DNA of 64,000 nt from Bacteroidales bacterium UBA3743. Lineage in GTDB: Bacteria > Bacteroidota > Bacteroidia > Bacteroidales > Paludibacteraceae. Below the pieces are notes generated by a model. It had not been told where the DNA came from. It ran no database searches and saw only the letters and a list, made by a program, of their open reading frames with translations. Shown here piece after piece: positions 27,801 to 35,904 of the stretch. Each line of letters opens with the position of its first letter. Position 1 is the stretch's first letter. The position numbers were made by a program, and so were the translations under genes. The DNA lies in contig DFGT01000032.1 in NCBI GenBank assembly GCA_002371265.1, positions 62,001 to 126,000 of the forward strand, in the 5' to 3' direction.

Positions 27801-28760
27801 TCCCATCGCAATCAGAGAAATCGAATCCTTGAACAATGCCATCACTGCCATCGAGAAAAGGAATCCGAAACTGCTCGGCAACAATATGAGAAAGACACTC
27901 TTTCTATCGCGGAAAGAAAAGAATATAATCATGCAGATTGCCAAGATGCCTACTATAATTGTCAGACGCATATCTTTCTGGATGCAACGTGAATTGTACA
28001 CACCCATCACTGGTCCGCCGAAGCAATCTATTTTTGCTTCCTCATGTCCCGACACCACCTTCTCCAATATTTCTGTAAGCCGTTGTGAGGCATTAACATC
28101 GCCAGCCGGGAAAGTGGGAGTAATGGTGACAATTGCTGTGGAATCCGTGGAAAGGTAAACACCACCGTCGATTATAGAATATTTCGATGACACTCGAGTA
28201 TTGGCAAGGCTTTTCAATGCTGGAGACGCGAGTCCGAACGGATCTTTATAGATATAGTCTGCCGCAAAATTTCCAAACAGTCCATGCAGCGACTCGTAGT
28301 TTGCGGCCATCTTCCTATCAATGGCATCCGCAGAAAAGATAGAATCAAATGCCGAGTAGACGGAATTGTCTATATAAATTGGTAGATTGCTATAGATGAT
28401 ATCAGACGTGGATTGAGCAGCGTTCGGATCAACTGAAAAATCCACGCTTTGGGCAAGTTCAGGCACAAGAGCTTCATTCAGTTCTTTTTCCAATGCCAAA
28501 GCACATTTGTGGACAGAAGCTATATTTCCATCTTTTGCGCTCACCATCACAACGACATTATCCTTCACTTTGAGTTTTTCAAACACCAGTTTCTGGACAG
28601 CGTTGTTTCCATTGTCTGGCAGGATCTTCATTATGTCCTGCTCCACATTCAGACGTGAAGCGGAGAATCCAAGGAGGACAACAAACACAACAAGCGACAT
28701 CCACAATAGTGAACGCCGTTGCTCAAAAAAGTTATATATCGATAAAAATATCCTATCCAC
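24894..28760 (-). CDS. Trifunctional MMPL transporter / lysophospholipid acyltransferase / SAM methyltransferase
   Basis: 1288 residues in three parts. Residues 1 to about 830 are an RND-superfamily MMPL exporter with two membrane bundles and two large periplasmic loops. Residues about 870-1060 are a PlsC-type acyltransferase with the HX4D motif in NHQSVLD and FPEGERS. Residues about 1110-1288 are a class I methyltransferase with the SAM-binding SDLGCGYGYL. The combination suggests a lipid is acylated or methylated and moved across the inner membrane; related single-domain proteins occur in aryl-polyene/flexirubin clusters. No polyketide synthase genes are seen nearby. The substrate is unknown. 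Confidence 0.88.
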   Translation of the reverse strand: MDRIFLSIYNFFEQRRSLLWMSLVVFVVLLGFSASRLNVEQDIMKILPDNGNNAVQKLVFEKLKVKDNVVVMVSAKDGNIASVHKCALALEKELNEALVPELAQSVDFSVDPNAAQSTSDIIYSNLPIYIDNSVYSAFDSIFSADAIDRKMAANYESLHGLFGNFAADYIYKDPFGLASPALKSLANTRVSSKYSIIDGGVYLSTDSTAIVTITPTFPAGDVNASQRLTEILEKVVSGHEEAKIDCFGGPVMGVYNSRCIQKDMRLTIIVGILAICMIIFFSFRDRKSVFLILLPSSFGFLFSMAVMALFKDSISLIAMGASSAIMGVVMSYAIHVVTHKEHCKDAQQLIKELSSPLTIGSLTTIGAFFSLTFTSSSLLVDFGLLASNMIIGAMIFCLVYLPHIMSYGETGEKRRLLQWIESVNAYKIENVSFLVVVILLLSGYGLYHYNDVDFDADMNHLCYYPEGVIDVEKKLQSSTCEDGEVSIYFVSAGETDEEALVSYHKMNHTLDSLLGAGDIVRHSHLDKLLVSGKEQQEKIEKWNSFWTDARKRNVEQQLKKSAEKYGFEPSAFEPFIKIVNAEYKSDGVLSAFEKVPKSPLSKHINSWFCSEDGMKMAISNVVMKSEAKQKVYDSFIGSKNVVILDKPHFVQGYMRSVQDDFNFVLGVSSLIVFLGLLLNYGRLETALLSFMPMALAWLIILGVMHIFGLSFNIVSVIISTFIFGIGDDFSIFITDGLVDEYSRGRHTLLSHKIAIFFSSVVSILGMGVLVFADHPSLLTVAYTSLIGMFATVLIAYVLQPLIFRMFVTRRTEKGLSPITINSLFWTILLIGSFGIAGILLSLIAMLSYCLPLKKIWRYNLLHYLICYFCRCLLWIATPRLTRKDADNTHENFTKPAMIIANHQSVLDIVRVMALTPKVVIMAKKTNWNSPVYGILLHLSGFFCSDDATEDYIPQLKSLVANGYSICVFPEGERSVDGKIAKFHPGAFFLASELGIDILPVVFAGHHYGIRKGDIIYVGRTNIAMKVCERRACAPSDRAKRLFKEDAAEYEAMIKKEYDELCRDIDTPKNPYFRHLLEQNFILKGPVLEYYTKVKIRLENDYLKYWQQIPDNSVVSDLGCGYGYLSFMLSHTLPGAEIHSYDYDEDKIEIAQHCYSVSSNQTYSVGDIVSADFVESDVFILNDVLHYMTSEDRERVLCKCLEKLKEGGKIIVRDADKSQEKTHKITKLTEWFSTSSVIHFNKVSRNINFFDAEEMKTFAENNGLDIEITDNDEKTSNKIFVLRRGQKSA

Positions 28761-28875
28761 TTACTTATATAGTCAATAATTAACAATTAAGAATTAACAG
28801 TTGGGTCGTCACAGACGGTAAAAGATCCAACTAAAAATAGTCAACCACTAATTATCAACCATTAACTATTAATTC

Positions 28876-29400
28876 TTAATCCACCACATCATCAGCGATG
28901 TCGTCGTCTCCGTCATAATCATCGTCTGTGATTTCTATATCAATGATTGGAGCCTGACGTTTGAACGCCTCGTTAAGAGAAATGATTGTCTCTGTGCTTG
29001 ATATTCCCTTGATTGCCTGCAATCGTTCGTGAATCAAACGCAAGAAATCACGGTTGCTCTTTGCGTATATCTTGATGAACATCGCATACTCTCCGGTAGT
29101 GTAGTGGCATTCCACCACCTCAGGGATTTTATACAACGCATCCACAACATCCTGAAAATCATTCGCGTCTCGCAAGAAGATGCCCATGTATGCACATGTG
29201 TTGTAGCCGATCTTCGATGGGTCAAGGACAAACTCCGAACCTTTGATTACTCCGATCTTCTGCAACTTCTGTATACGCTGGTGAATAGCGGCGCCAGAGA
29301 CATTACATTCTCTCGCCACTTCCAGAAATGGCATACGCGCATTGTCTGAGATCAGCTTCAAAATTTTCTCATCTAATTTGTCAATGTGTTTCTGTCCCAT
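28876..29400 (-). CDS. Lrp/AsnC-family transcriptional regulator
   Basis: 174 residues: HTH (about 8-62, ILKLISDNARMPFLEVAREC ... AIHQRIQKL), a RAM domain (about 72-150, with CHYTTGEYAMFIKIYAK), and an acidic tail DDDYDGDDDIADD not present in the paralogue at 15311. It follows the nucleotidyltransferase gene by 12 bases in an operon with an S41 protease. Ligand unknown. Confidence 0.9.
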   Translation of the reverse strand: MGQKHIDKLDEKILKLISDNARMPFLEVARECNVSGAAIHQRIQKLQKIGVIKGSEFVLDPSKIGYNTCAYMGIFLRDANDFQDVVDALYKIPEVVECHYTTGEYAMFIKIYAKSNRDFLRLIHERLQAIKGISSTETIISLNEAFKRQAPIIDIEITDDDYDGDDDIADDVVD

Positions 29401-29412
29401 ATCTTTCGTTGT

Positions 29413-30150
29413 TTAGTGATTAATGTTTTTTTCGATAAACTCACTCGCTTTTGCCAAAGCATCCACTTTCCCCACATCTATCAGCTGCAAATCTGTCGAC
29501 TCATGGAGTTGGATATTATGAGACGTCGCCATATCCAGATAAAAATCTATGATAGAAAATTTATCAGGATACCCAGACATCTCTCGCAAAAGTGATGGAT
29601 TTATAATATGTATTCCAGCAAACGCCAACTGATTGTTTGGCTCATCAAACACAGCGACGTCGCCTTTTGTATCTCCAGTTTTTAGATTTTTCCAGGCACG
29701 CAGTCTGCCATCTTCTGATGAGATCAACTGACGTGAAGAATCACGGTGTGAGCACAACAATGTAGCCTCTGCATCGCTCGCTGTATGTGCATCATACAAC
29801 GCTTTGATATCCGCATTGGAAAAAATATCCACATTATGGACAATGACAGGCTCGTCACCGCCGAACGTTTCAAACGCACGTTTCAATCCGCCGCCTGTGT
29901 CGAGCAGGAAATCACGCTCGTCGGATATTTTCACGTCTACGCCAAAATCATTGGATTTAAGATAGTCTATAATCTGTTCTCCAAAATGATGTACATTCAC
30001 CATAAAATCCGTCACGCCAAAACGTTTCAAATTTTCTATGCAATGGTAAAGCAACGGTTTTCCGTTAAGCTCAACCAACGCTTTGGGCTTATTGTCGGTC
30101 AGCGGGCGGAGACGTGTGCCAAGTCCGGCAGCGAAGATCATTGCTCTCAT
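29413..30150 (-). CDS. Sugar-phosphate nucleotidyltransferase
   Basis: 245 residues with the NTP-transferase signature AAGLGTRLRPLTDNKPKALV at residues 7-26 and the metal-binding VHNVDIFSN. The compact length resembles MurNAc-1-phosphate uridylyltransferase (MurU) and similar kinase-partner enzymes, but no partner kinase is adjacent, so the sugar is uncertain. Its ATG overlaps the TGA of the upstream S41 gene (ATGA), indicating translational coupling. Confidence 0.88.
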   Translation of the reverse strand: MRAMIFAAGLGTRLRPLTDNKPKALVELNGKPLLYHCIENLKRFGVTDFMVNVHHFGEQIIDYLKSNDFGVDVKISDERDFLLDTGGGLKRAFETFGGDEPVIVHNVDIFSNADIKALYDAHTASDAEATLLCSHRDSSRQLISSEDGRLRAWKNLKTGDTKGDVAVFDEPNNQLAFAGIHIINPSLLREMSGYPDKFSIIDFYLDMATSHNIQLHESTDLQLIDVGKVDALAKASEFIEKNINH

Positions 30151-31802
30151 TTGCTACTTTTTTTAGTTGTTGACAAAATGGCGTCGTATGCTTTCCTGTC
30201 ATGAAGGATTTCTGAAGCTTTTTTAGTCTCCTTGTCATATTTCAAGTTTTCCTCAGAAGCTCCTTTCTGGAAATAATAACGTTGAGCCAAATCGGTAGAG
30301 ATCAAACGGATGATGTCCTCCTTGTTTTTATCAAGCTCTTCATCCTGGCAACGGAAAAGAGCCATTTGCAATGCGTCATACTGCTGTTTTGCAGCCTCGT
30401 ATGTGCTATCTTTCTTTGCTTTTTCCACAAGAGCATCAAAAAGTTTTTCCTTATCAGTCTTGTAGCTGAAATCTTTGCTCACAACAAAATTCTTGAAATC
30501 CTGCCAATCCGTGAATTTGAAATCTTGGATCGACGGAATTGTCGGATGTTCAGATGCCCACTTTGTGCAATAATCGAAGACTATATTCTTCACGTAAAGC
30601 TGATAAACAATCTGAGCAGGGACACTGTCTCCGGTATAGACTGTGTCCGGCATCACACCGCAACCATCCTTCACTATTCTGCCATTCTTTGTTTTAAACT
30701 CATGAGTCAAGCTATCAGGAATGACAAATTTCTTTCCATCCTCACGTGTACGGGCATAGTCGATAGCCTGGATGCAACGTCCGGAAGGGATATGATATTT
30801 CGAGATTGTCAATTTAAGGCTGCCACCAAATGGAAGACTACGGCTTGTCTGCACAAGTCCCTTGCCATAAGTGCGCTCACCCAAAATGACAGCTCTGTCT
30901 AAATCCTGCAATGCTCCAGAGACGATTTCAGCAGCGGATGCACTCTCTCCGTTCACCATCACCACAATTGGGATTTCCAAATCGACAGGATCTTTTGTAG
31001 TGGAGAATGTCTCATCCCACTCTTTTACCTTACTCTTCGTGTAGACAACCTTTGTGCCCTTCTCCACAAAACATCCTACAATGTCTACCGCTTCTGAAAG
31101 AATACCTCCCGGATTGGAACGAAGGTCGATGATCAAGCCTTTGATACCAGACTGTTTCAGCCTCTTCAACTCTGTCTTGAAAATATCGGCCGTGCCAGTG
31201 GTGAAACCCGTCAAATGGATATAGCCGATGTTGTCACCGATATTTTTTGCCAAGTTGACGGAAGATATCGTGATATTGTCACGCACAATATTAAGAGTCA
31301 CCTCCTTATCAGCACGCTTTACAACCACCTTGACCGATGTGCCTGCCACACCACGCAACTTCTTGCTGACATCAGATGTTGTGCTGCCGACAACTTTCTC
31401 ACCGTCGACGCTAAGGATCACGTCGCCAGCCTTTAGTCCATATTTATGAGACGGAGAATTTTCATACACCTCCTGGATTATCACCAGACTGTCGCGCTGG
31501 GAGATCACCGAACCCACACCAGCGTAAGTGCCGGTAGTCATAAACTTCAGGTCGTCCATCTCACGCTCAGGAATATACATAGTATAAGGGTCAATCTTGT
31601 TGAGCATGGCGTTGATTCCCGTCTCCACCGTCTTCTCAACAGAGAATGTATCGACATAGAACATGTCAAGTTCACGCAACAAAGTAGAATAGATTTCCAG
31701 GTTTCGAGATACCTCTGCATTTTTATTAGCCAAAACCGATGTCGGAGCCACAGCAGCCAACAAACCGACCATAGCCGCATATATGTTTCTTTTCAATCCC
31801 AT
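30147..31802 (-). CDS. C-terminal processing peptidase, S41 family (second copy)
   Basis: 551 residues. Signal peptide 1-25 (ending SVLANKN), a PDZ domain (about 80-165, GTYAGVGSVISQRDSLVII), then the S41 domain with Ser in VNGESASAAEIVSGALQDLD and Lys in GERTYGKGLVQ. It differs from the 21994 copy in the C-terminal region, which lacks the Lys-rich tail. First gene of an operon with a nucleotidyltransferase and an Lrp regulator. Confidence 0.93.
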   Translation of the reverse strand: MGLKRNIYAAMVGLLAAVAPTSVLANKNAEVSRNLEIYSTLLRELDMFYVDTFSVEKTVETGINAMLNKIDPYTMYIPEREMDDLKFMTTGTYAGVGSVISQRDSLVIIQEVYENSPSHKYGLKAGDVILSVDGEKVVGSTTSDVSKKLRGVAGTSVKVVVKRADKEVTLNIVRDNITISSVNLAKNIGDNIGYIHLTGFTTGTADIFKTELKRLKQSGIKGLIIDLRSNPGGILSEAVDIVGCFVEKGTKVVYTKSKVKEWDETFSTTKDPVDLEIPIVVMVNGESASAAEIVSGALQDLDRAVILGERTYGKGLVQTSRSLPFGGSLKLTISKYHIPSGRCIQAIDYARTREDGKKFVIPDSLTHEFKTKNGRIVKDGCGVMPDTVYTGDSVPAQIVYQLYVKNIVFDYCTKWASEHPTIPSIQDFKFTDWQDFKNFVVSKDFSYKTDKEKLFDALVEKAKKDSTYEAAKQQYDALQMALFRCQDEELDKNKEDIIRLISTDLAQRYYFQKGASEENLKYDKETKKASEILHDRKAYDAILSTTKKSSK

Positions 31803-31829
31803 ATTACGAATTCAAAGTTATTAATGCAA

Positions 31830-31837
31830 CAAAATTA
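31830..31837 (-). promoter_or_regulatory. -7 element (TAATTTTG) for the S41/nucleotidyltransferase/lrp operon
   Basis: Fits TAnnTTTG, about 28 bases upstream of the S41 start codon. Confidence 0.5.
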
Positions 31838-31998
31838 TCAAAAAGGATAGAAAACTCAAATTAGAATAGAGTTTAATTTTTCATCTCCGACAAGATTTCC
31901 CAATGTCCGTTTTTATTTGCGCCCACATGTCTGAGCATCCCCTCGTCGACAAATTATTCCTACCGATATAAAACACTTAACGGTGTATTTGATGAAAT

Positions 31999-32042
31999 CT
32001 CTTGCAAAATTCTCAATATCCTCTTGCAAAATTCTCAATATC
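31999..32042. repeat. Perfect tandem duplication of 22 bp
   Basis: CTCTTGCAAAATTCTCAATATC stands twice head to tail (31999-32020, 32021-32042). It lies in the 31803-32250 gap, which otherwise holds the two divergent promoters and no convincing gene. The 22-bp length breaks any reading frame, arguing against the 95-codon minus-strand frame here. Confidence 0.8.
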
Positions 32043-32195
32043 CAGTCATTATAAATGAATTTCCCTCTGCTCGGATAATCCAAAAATCTGGATTTTTCAT
32101 TGTGCCTAGTTAACAAAATTGGATAATTATTTTCATAAAAATCCAGAAAACTGATTGTATCTAAATGCATTCTACTTTTTGTTCTATTATAATTG

Positions 32196-32203
32196 TACAT
32201 TTG
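32196..32203 (+). promoter_or_regulatory. -7 element (TACATTTG) for the GH16 gene
   Basis: Fits TAnnTTTG, 47 bases upstream of the start; a TTTG at 32178 is closer than usual spacing. Confidence 0.45.
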
Positions 32204-32250
32204 TAGAGCAAAAAATAAGTTAATAAACTCTTTTTATAAAGTATCTTGGT

Positions 32251-33828
32251 ATGATAAAAAAATTACTCCTAACCGTTTACACAACACTATGTTGCTTTTT
32301 CCTATATGGAAAGCAAGACTGGAAACTCGTCTGGAACGATGAGTTCGATTATTCTGGCACTCCAGACAATTCAAAATGGTCGTTTGATACAGAGGGCAAC
32401 AACTGGGATTGGGGAAACAATGAGGCCCAAAACTATACTCCTGCTGATAAAAAGAACGCATGGGTGGAAGACGGCAATCTTATTATCGAAGCTCGTAAAG
32501 AGAGATATACTTGGCATGGAGATGGTCAGACCAAGGAATATACTTCCGCCCGTCTGTTTACAAAAGGCAAAGGTGACTGGCTTTACGGAAAAGTGGAAGT
32601 TAAAGCTTTGTTGCCCACGGGACGTGGCATGTGGCCAGCCATCTGGATGCTTTCCACAGACGATACGTATGGAGGATGGCCTAATTCCGGTGAGCTTGAC
32701 ATCATGGAAAATGTAGGTCATGATCCTAACAAGATCCACTGCAATATCCACACAGAGGCGTACAACCACAAGAATGGCACGAACAAAGGCAACACGGTGA
32801 CAACTTCGTCGCCAAGCCAAAACTGGCACATCTACAGCATGGAATGGGATGCTGAAAAAGTGATTTTCTTCCTTGATGGAAATCAAGTTTTCCGTTTTGA
32901 CAACGAGCACAAATCATATAAAGAGTGGCCATACGACAAGAGATTCCATCTCCTTCTTAACATTGCTGTCGGCGGAAGCTGGGGAGGCGAGCAAGGTATC
33001 GACGACGGTATCTTTCCACAACGTATGCTTGTCGATTATGTCCGCATCTACCAATATGGAGAGGTTGAGGAAGAACCTGTGGATGGTGTTTTGAAACTAA
33101 AAACTACCATTGCAGAAAACTCATGTGCAGGAGAAAGTTTGGAAATAGCTATCGACACAACAGGAACAGGCAGACTGCTTCATCCCCAAAATTTTGAGAT
33201 TAAGGTGTCTGAATATTATAAAAATAGCGATTCAAGCAACGACATCAGTTTGCGGGGAACGACAATGGACGGACATGGCTTGATGAAATTGCTTATAGAG
33301 CCTGAAGAGGACGTTTATATCACGACACAAGTGAAATATCTAGATCAGTCGATCGACACAACAATTTTTGTCAAAGTTTATCCTCACCCAGTAATAGCCG
33401 CTGTGGATAGCATCGGTCCAAAAGATGTGAAAGTAGTTTTGGAGAACTACGATTATGCTCCATATCTATATGCATTAGACAGGGGTCCATTCTACGAAAT
33501 TGATGAATATCATAATTTGGAAGCAAGGGAATATGTAGTGTCCGTGAAAGATGCTAATGGTTGTACTGTGCAATCTCGATTCACAATCAAAGAGCCAACC
33601 GCAGTGGAGCTTATCGCAGGAACAAACATCTCTGTTTATCCAATTGGCAATAATATCATAGTGTCTGGAGCGGAAGCAGGAGCATCATTCCGTGTGGTTG
33701 ATGCCAATGGAATCAGTGTGACAGAAGGCAATTTGTCTGTCGACGGAATTGTCAACACGTCTTCTTTGGCTAAAGGAATCTACTATGTGATTATTGATGG
33801 CAATGCATATCCGATTATAAAGAGATAA
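32251..33828 (+). CDS. Secreted GH16 endo-beta-glucanase with T9SS sorting domain
   Basis: 525 residues. Signal peptide about 1-20. Residues 22-275 are a glycoside hydrolase family 16 domain with the complete catalytic signature ELDIME (Glu148 nucleophile, Asp150, Glu153 acid/base), as in laminarinases cutting beta-1,3 or mixed-linkage glucans. Residues about 280-450 are Ig-like/beta regions with an SprB-like stretch (DANGCTVQS). The last ~65 residues (NISVYPIGNNIIVSG ... LAKGIYYVII) resemble a T9SS sorting domain. No SusC/D genes are adjacent. The exact glucan is not predictable. Confidence 0.92.
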   Translation: MIKKLLLTVYTTLCCFFLYGKQDWKLVWNDEFDYSGTPDNSKWSFDTEGNNWDWGNNEAQNYTPADKKNAWVEDGNLIIEARKERYTWHGDGQTKEYTSARLFTKGKGDWLYGKVEVKALLPTGRGMWPAIWMLSTDDTYGGWPNSGELDIMENVGHDPNKIHCNIHTEAYNHKNGTNKGNTVTTSSPSQNWHIYSMEWDAEKVIFFLDGNQVFRFDNEHKSYKEWPYDKRFHLLLNIAVGGSWGGEQGIDDGIFPQRMLVDYVRIYQYGEVEEEPVDGVLKLKTTIAENSCAGESLEIAIDTTGTGRLLHPQNFEIKVSEYYKNSDSSNDISLRGTTMDGHGLMKLLIEPEEDVYITTQVKYLDQSIDTTIFVKVYPHPVIAAVDSIGPKDVKVVLENYDYAPYLYALDRGPFYEIDEYHNLEAREYVVSVKDANGCTVQSRFTIKEPTAVELIAGTNISVYPIGNNIIVSGAEAGASFRVVDANGISVTEGNLSVDGIVNTSSLAKGIYYVIIDGNAYPIIKR

Positions 33829-33917
33829 CATGCACAATTAAAATAACGTGAATTCGACGAAATCAACATTATATAAAATAGACGTTTCCAAATAGTCAAT
33901 CAATCCCATGATCGTAG

Positions 33918-33938
33918 GGGCAGGTTTCAAACCTGCCC
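33918..33938. repeat. 21-bp palindrome GGGCAGGTTT-C-AAACCTGCCC
   Basis: Perfect 10+1+10 palindrome. Related palindromes lie at 34114-34146 and 35905-35925, so three surround the first ATPase gene. A smaller stem GTGTCAG/CTGACAC lies at 33969-33991. The rest of the 33829-34168 gap shows nothing else. Confidence 0.75.
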
Positions 33939-34113
33939 ACAATAGGGATAATAATCAAACAGAAAACAGTGTCAGCTATAATGTCTGACACTTGGAAAAA
34001 CCACAAACAAGTGTGTGTGGGAAAACTCCCAACAGAGAAAACAGAAACATGGGAAAACACTAAGTATAATGGAATTCATCGGACTCACGTTAAAATATAG
34101 GCAGATAAAAAAA

Positions 34114-34146
34114 CAATAGGGATAGGTTTGAAACCTGCCCCTATTG
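34114..34146 (+). terminator. Long palindrome after GH16, possible terminator
   Basis: Sixteen-base arms match at 14 positions around a central G and contain the AGGTTT/AAACCT core of the palindrome family. It is followed by TTTTGAG on the plus strand. Distance from the GH16 stop (about 285 bases) makes a terminator role uncertain. Confidence 0.5.
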
Positions 34147-34168
34147 TTTTGAGAAAGATTGGAGTTTC

Positions 34169-34216
34169 GTTCATTATACTGAACAAATTTGGCGAATTTT
34201 ATTCAGTATAATGAAC
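34169..34216. repeat. Two 16-bp dyads, 32-bp spacing, at the 3' end of the first ATPase
   Basis: GTTCATTATACTGAAC (34169-34184) and ATTCAGTATAATGAAC (34201-34216) are separated by exactly 16 bases. The second overlaps the ATPase stop codon and encodes its last residues (VHYTE). They are the same dyads as in the array at the 5' end of the gene. Confidence 0.85.
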
Positions 34217-35485
34217 AAAATCCAAGATCCAATCCAAAACAGGCACCACTTCAATCGACACTCCGTCTACTACAAGATTCTCTTTTTCTTCCCATGTGAT
34301 AATCATCGGCTTCACATCCTTATTTGTTTGAGCATAACGACACATAGCATCGACTTCTCTATTTCTTGTATTATCATCTTTGATTGAATAAGAAACCTGG
34401 ATTGCAGTATTGGTTTCTTCAATGTAAAAATCTATTTCCTTGTCTCCTTTCAAATAAACAACATTTTCCCTGCCATACTTTTTGCACAGAGTGACCGCAA
34501 CAAAATTCTCAAGCAGAGAGGTCTCAGAATCTACAAGGAACAAGTTTAATATGCCATTATCTATAAAGTAGTATTTCTTTACACTTTCACGCTCTCCTAT
34601 CTTTGCGTAACCATTTTCAATAGGCAAAATCAGCCATGAATCCACAGCAAATGAGAGATAATCAATCACAGTATTTACAGTAACTGACTGACCTGTCGAT
34701 TTTATGATATTTTGTAATCTATTGTAGGATGTCGGTTGTTTTACACTTTCAGCAAGTTTCTTTATCAACAATCCCATAACCTTGGAGTTACGGATATTGT
34801 TTCGCGCACATATATCGCCCAAATAGATTTTCTGATACAGACTTTGGAGCATCGATCGTTTATCTTTATAATTGATGATTTCAGGTAATCCTCCGTACTT
34901 GAAATATTCAGAAAAGTAAGCATTCATCTTAGATTGCTGAATTGTAGAAAATTTCCAATCCTCATCTATATCTACATTCCTCGCTTTCAATTGTTCTTCA
35001 AAAGAATATGGGAACACATCATAAATCAAGAAACGGCCTCCCAATGTTGTAGCGACGTCGCTACTTAACATCTTCGCATTACTGCCAGTAACATATATTG
35101 TATATTTGGAATCAGCCAAACGTCGTACAAACTTATCCCAATGATTCACATTTTGAATTTCATCAAAAAACAGAATCGGTTTGGTGTCTGAACCCGACAT
35201 TTCGTAATGGACCTCCAATATTGAATTCAGATCGTCAGATTGCATTTCTGATAATCTTTCGTCTTCAAAATTCAAAAACAAAATATCTTTTCTATCGATT
35301 CCTTTTCTAAGCAGCTGATTCAAACGCTGATAAAGCATATAGGTTTTTCCAACACGACGAAGCCCAACAAACACATAGTTTGCACATTCTTCAAACGCAA
35401 AAGGTCTCTCAACAATATCAAGAGAAGCTATTTCCTCTCGCTTGTCGATTATACATTGCTTTATGACATTTTTAGCTATTCCCAT
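34199..35485 (-). CDS. AAA ATPase of the DUF4143 group, bracketed by dyad arrays
   Basis: 428 residues from the ATG at 35485; a GTG seven codons upstream lies inside a repeat unit. Walker A is GLRRVGKT (about residues 42-49), Walker B ILFFDEIQN (about 105), with a sensor-like VTGSNAKML. The C-terminal half fits the DUF4143 winged-helix/nuclease-like region (IDNGILNLFLVD, GDKEIDFYIEETNTAIQVSY). Such ATPases are abundant paralogues in Bacteroidota with no settled function. Dyad arrays with 32-bp period overlap both its promoter and its stop codon, which suggests autoregulation or mobility (inference). A second member is at 39757. Confidence 0.85.
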   Translation of the reverse strand: MGIAKNVIKQCIIDKREEIASLDIVERPFAFEECANYVFVGLRRVGKTYMLYQRLNQLLRKGIDRKDILFLNFEDERLSEMQSDDLNSILEVHYEMSGSDTKPILFFDEIQNVNHWDKFVRRLADSKYTIYVTGSNAKMLSSDVATTLGGRFLIYDVFPYSFEEQLKARNVDIDEDWKFSTIQQSKMNAYFSEYFKYGGLPEIINYKDKRSMLQSLYQKIYLGDICARNNIRNSKVMGLLIKKLAESVKQPTSYNRLQNIIKSTGQSVTVNTVIDYLSFAVDSWLILPIENGYAKIGERESVKKYYFIDNGILNLFLVDSETSLLENFVAVTLCKKYGRENVVYLKGDKEIDFYIEETNTAIQVSYSIKDDNTRNREVDAMCRYAQTNKDVKPMIITWEEKENLVVDGVSIEVVPVLDWILDFVHYTE

Positions 35486-35490
35486 ATTTT

Positions 35491-35570
35491 GTTCATTATA
35501 ATGCACAAAAATAGATAATTTTATTCAGTATAATGAACAAAATTCAAGATTTTTATTCAGTATGATAAAC
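35491..35570. promoter_or_regulatory. Three 16-bp dyads with 32-bp period over the ATPase promoter
   Basis: Copies start at 35491, 35523 and 35555, each separated by a 16-base A...T spacer: GTTCATTATAATGCAC, ATTCAGTATAATGAAC, ATTCAGTATGATAAAC. A -7 element TATTTTTG (35506-35513, minus strand) lies between the first two, so the proximal copy covers the predicted start of transcription and the next lies just upstream of -7. This is an operator-like layout. Confidence 0.8.
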
Positions 35571-35754
35571 AAAAAACTGACTACAGACCTCATTTCCTGA
35601 TCTCTGTGTTTAATATCGGTAACTAACGTGAGCTCGATAAATTTGCGGATCATTTTCCACTTTCTGATTGAATTCTCACCTCTTTTTCTCATAAAAAAAG
35701 AGTGGTCTTTCTCTGTGAGCTTTGGGGTCTCTGTGGTTTTATTAAATTCTGAGT

Positions 35755-35811
35755 GCTCGCCTTCGGCTCGCACTTTAGCAGGGGTTAGGGCGTTCCGCCC
35801 TTAACAATCCT
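35755..35811 (+). repeat. Good copy of the dispersed GCTCGCC...ACAATCCT repeat
   Basis: GCTCGCCTTCGGCTCGCAC, then TTAGGGCGTTCCGCCCTTA and ACAATCCT, matching 6491-6548 closely. A minus-strand 82-codon frame across 35525-35773 consists of dyad array and repeat and is not a gene. Confidence 0.75.
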
Positions 35812-35854
35812 AGTTTTGGACAACTGCTATATAATATCTACTAATGGTGTATCA

Positions 35855-35890
35855 AAAATAGAAAATCCCGACTCTTTCGAATCGGGATTT
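35855..35890. terminator. Bidirectional terminator downstream of carB
   Basis: Stem AAATCCCGA/TCGGGATTT (35863-35871 with 35882-35890) with T-rich flanks on both strands (CTATTTTT each way), 110 bases after the carB stop. Confidence 0.7.
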
Positions 35891-35904
35891 CTATTTTTAT
35901 TGTC

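Noticed and set aside
31913..32200. 95-codon minus-strand ORF
   Set aside because: Contains a 22-bp tandem duplication that breaks any ancestral frame, and overlaps the GH16 promoter.
35491..35570. CRISPR-like repeat-spacer unit
   Set aside because: Only three units with 16-base A/T spacers lying over a promoter; no cas genes. Operator array is a better reading.
35525..35773. 82-codon minus-strand ORF
   Set aside because: Made of dyad array plus the dispersed repeat; no protein-like features.
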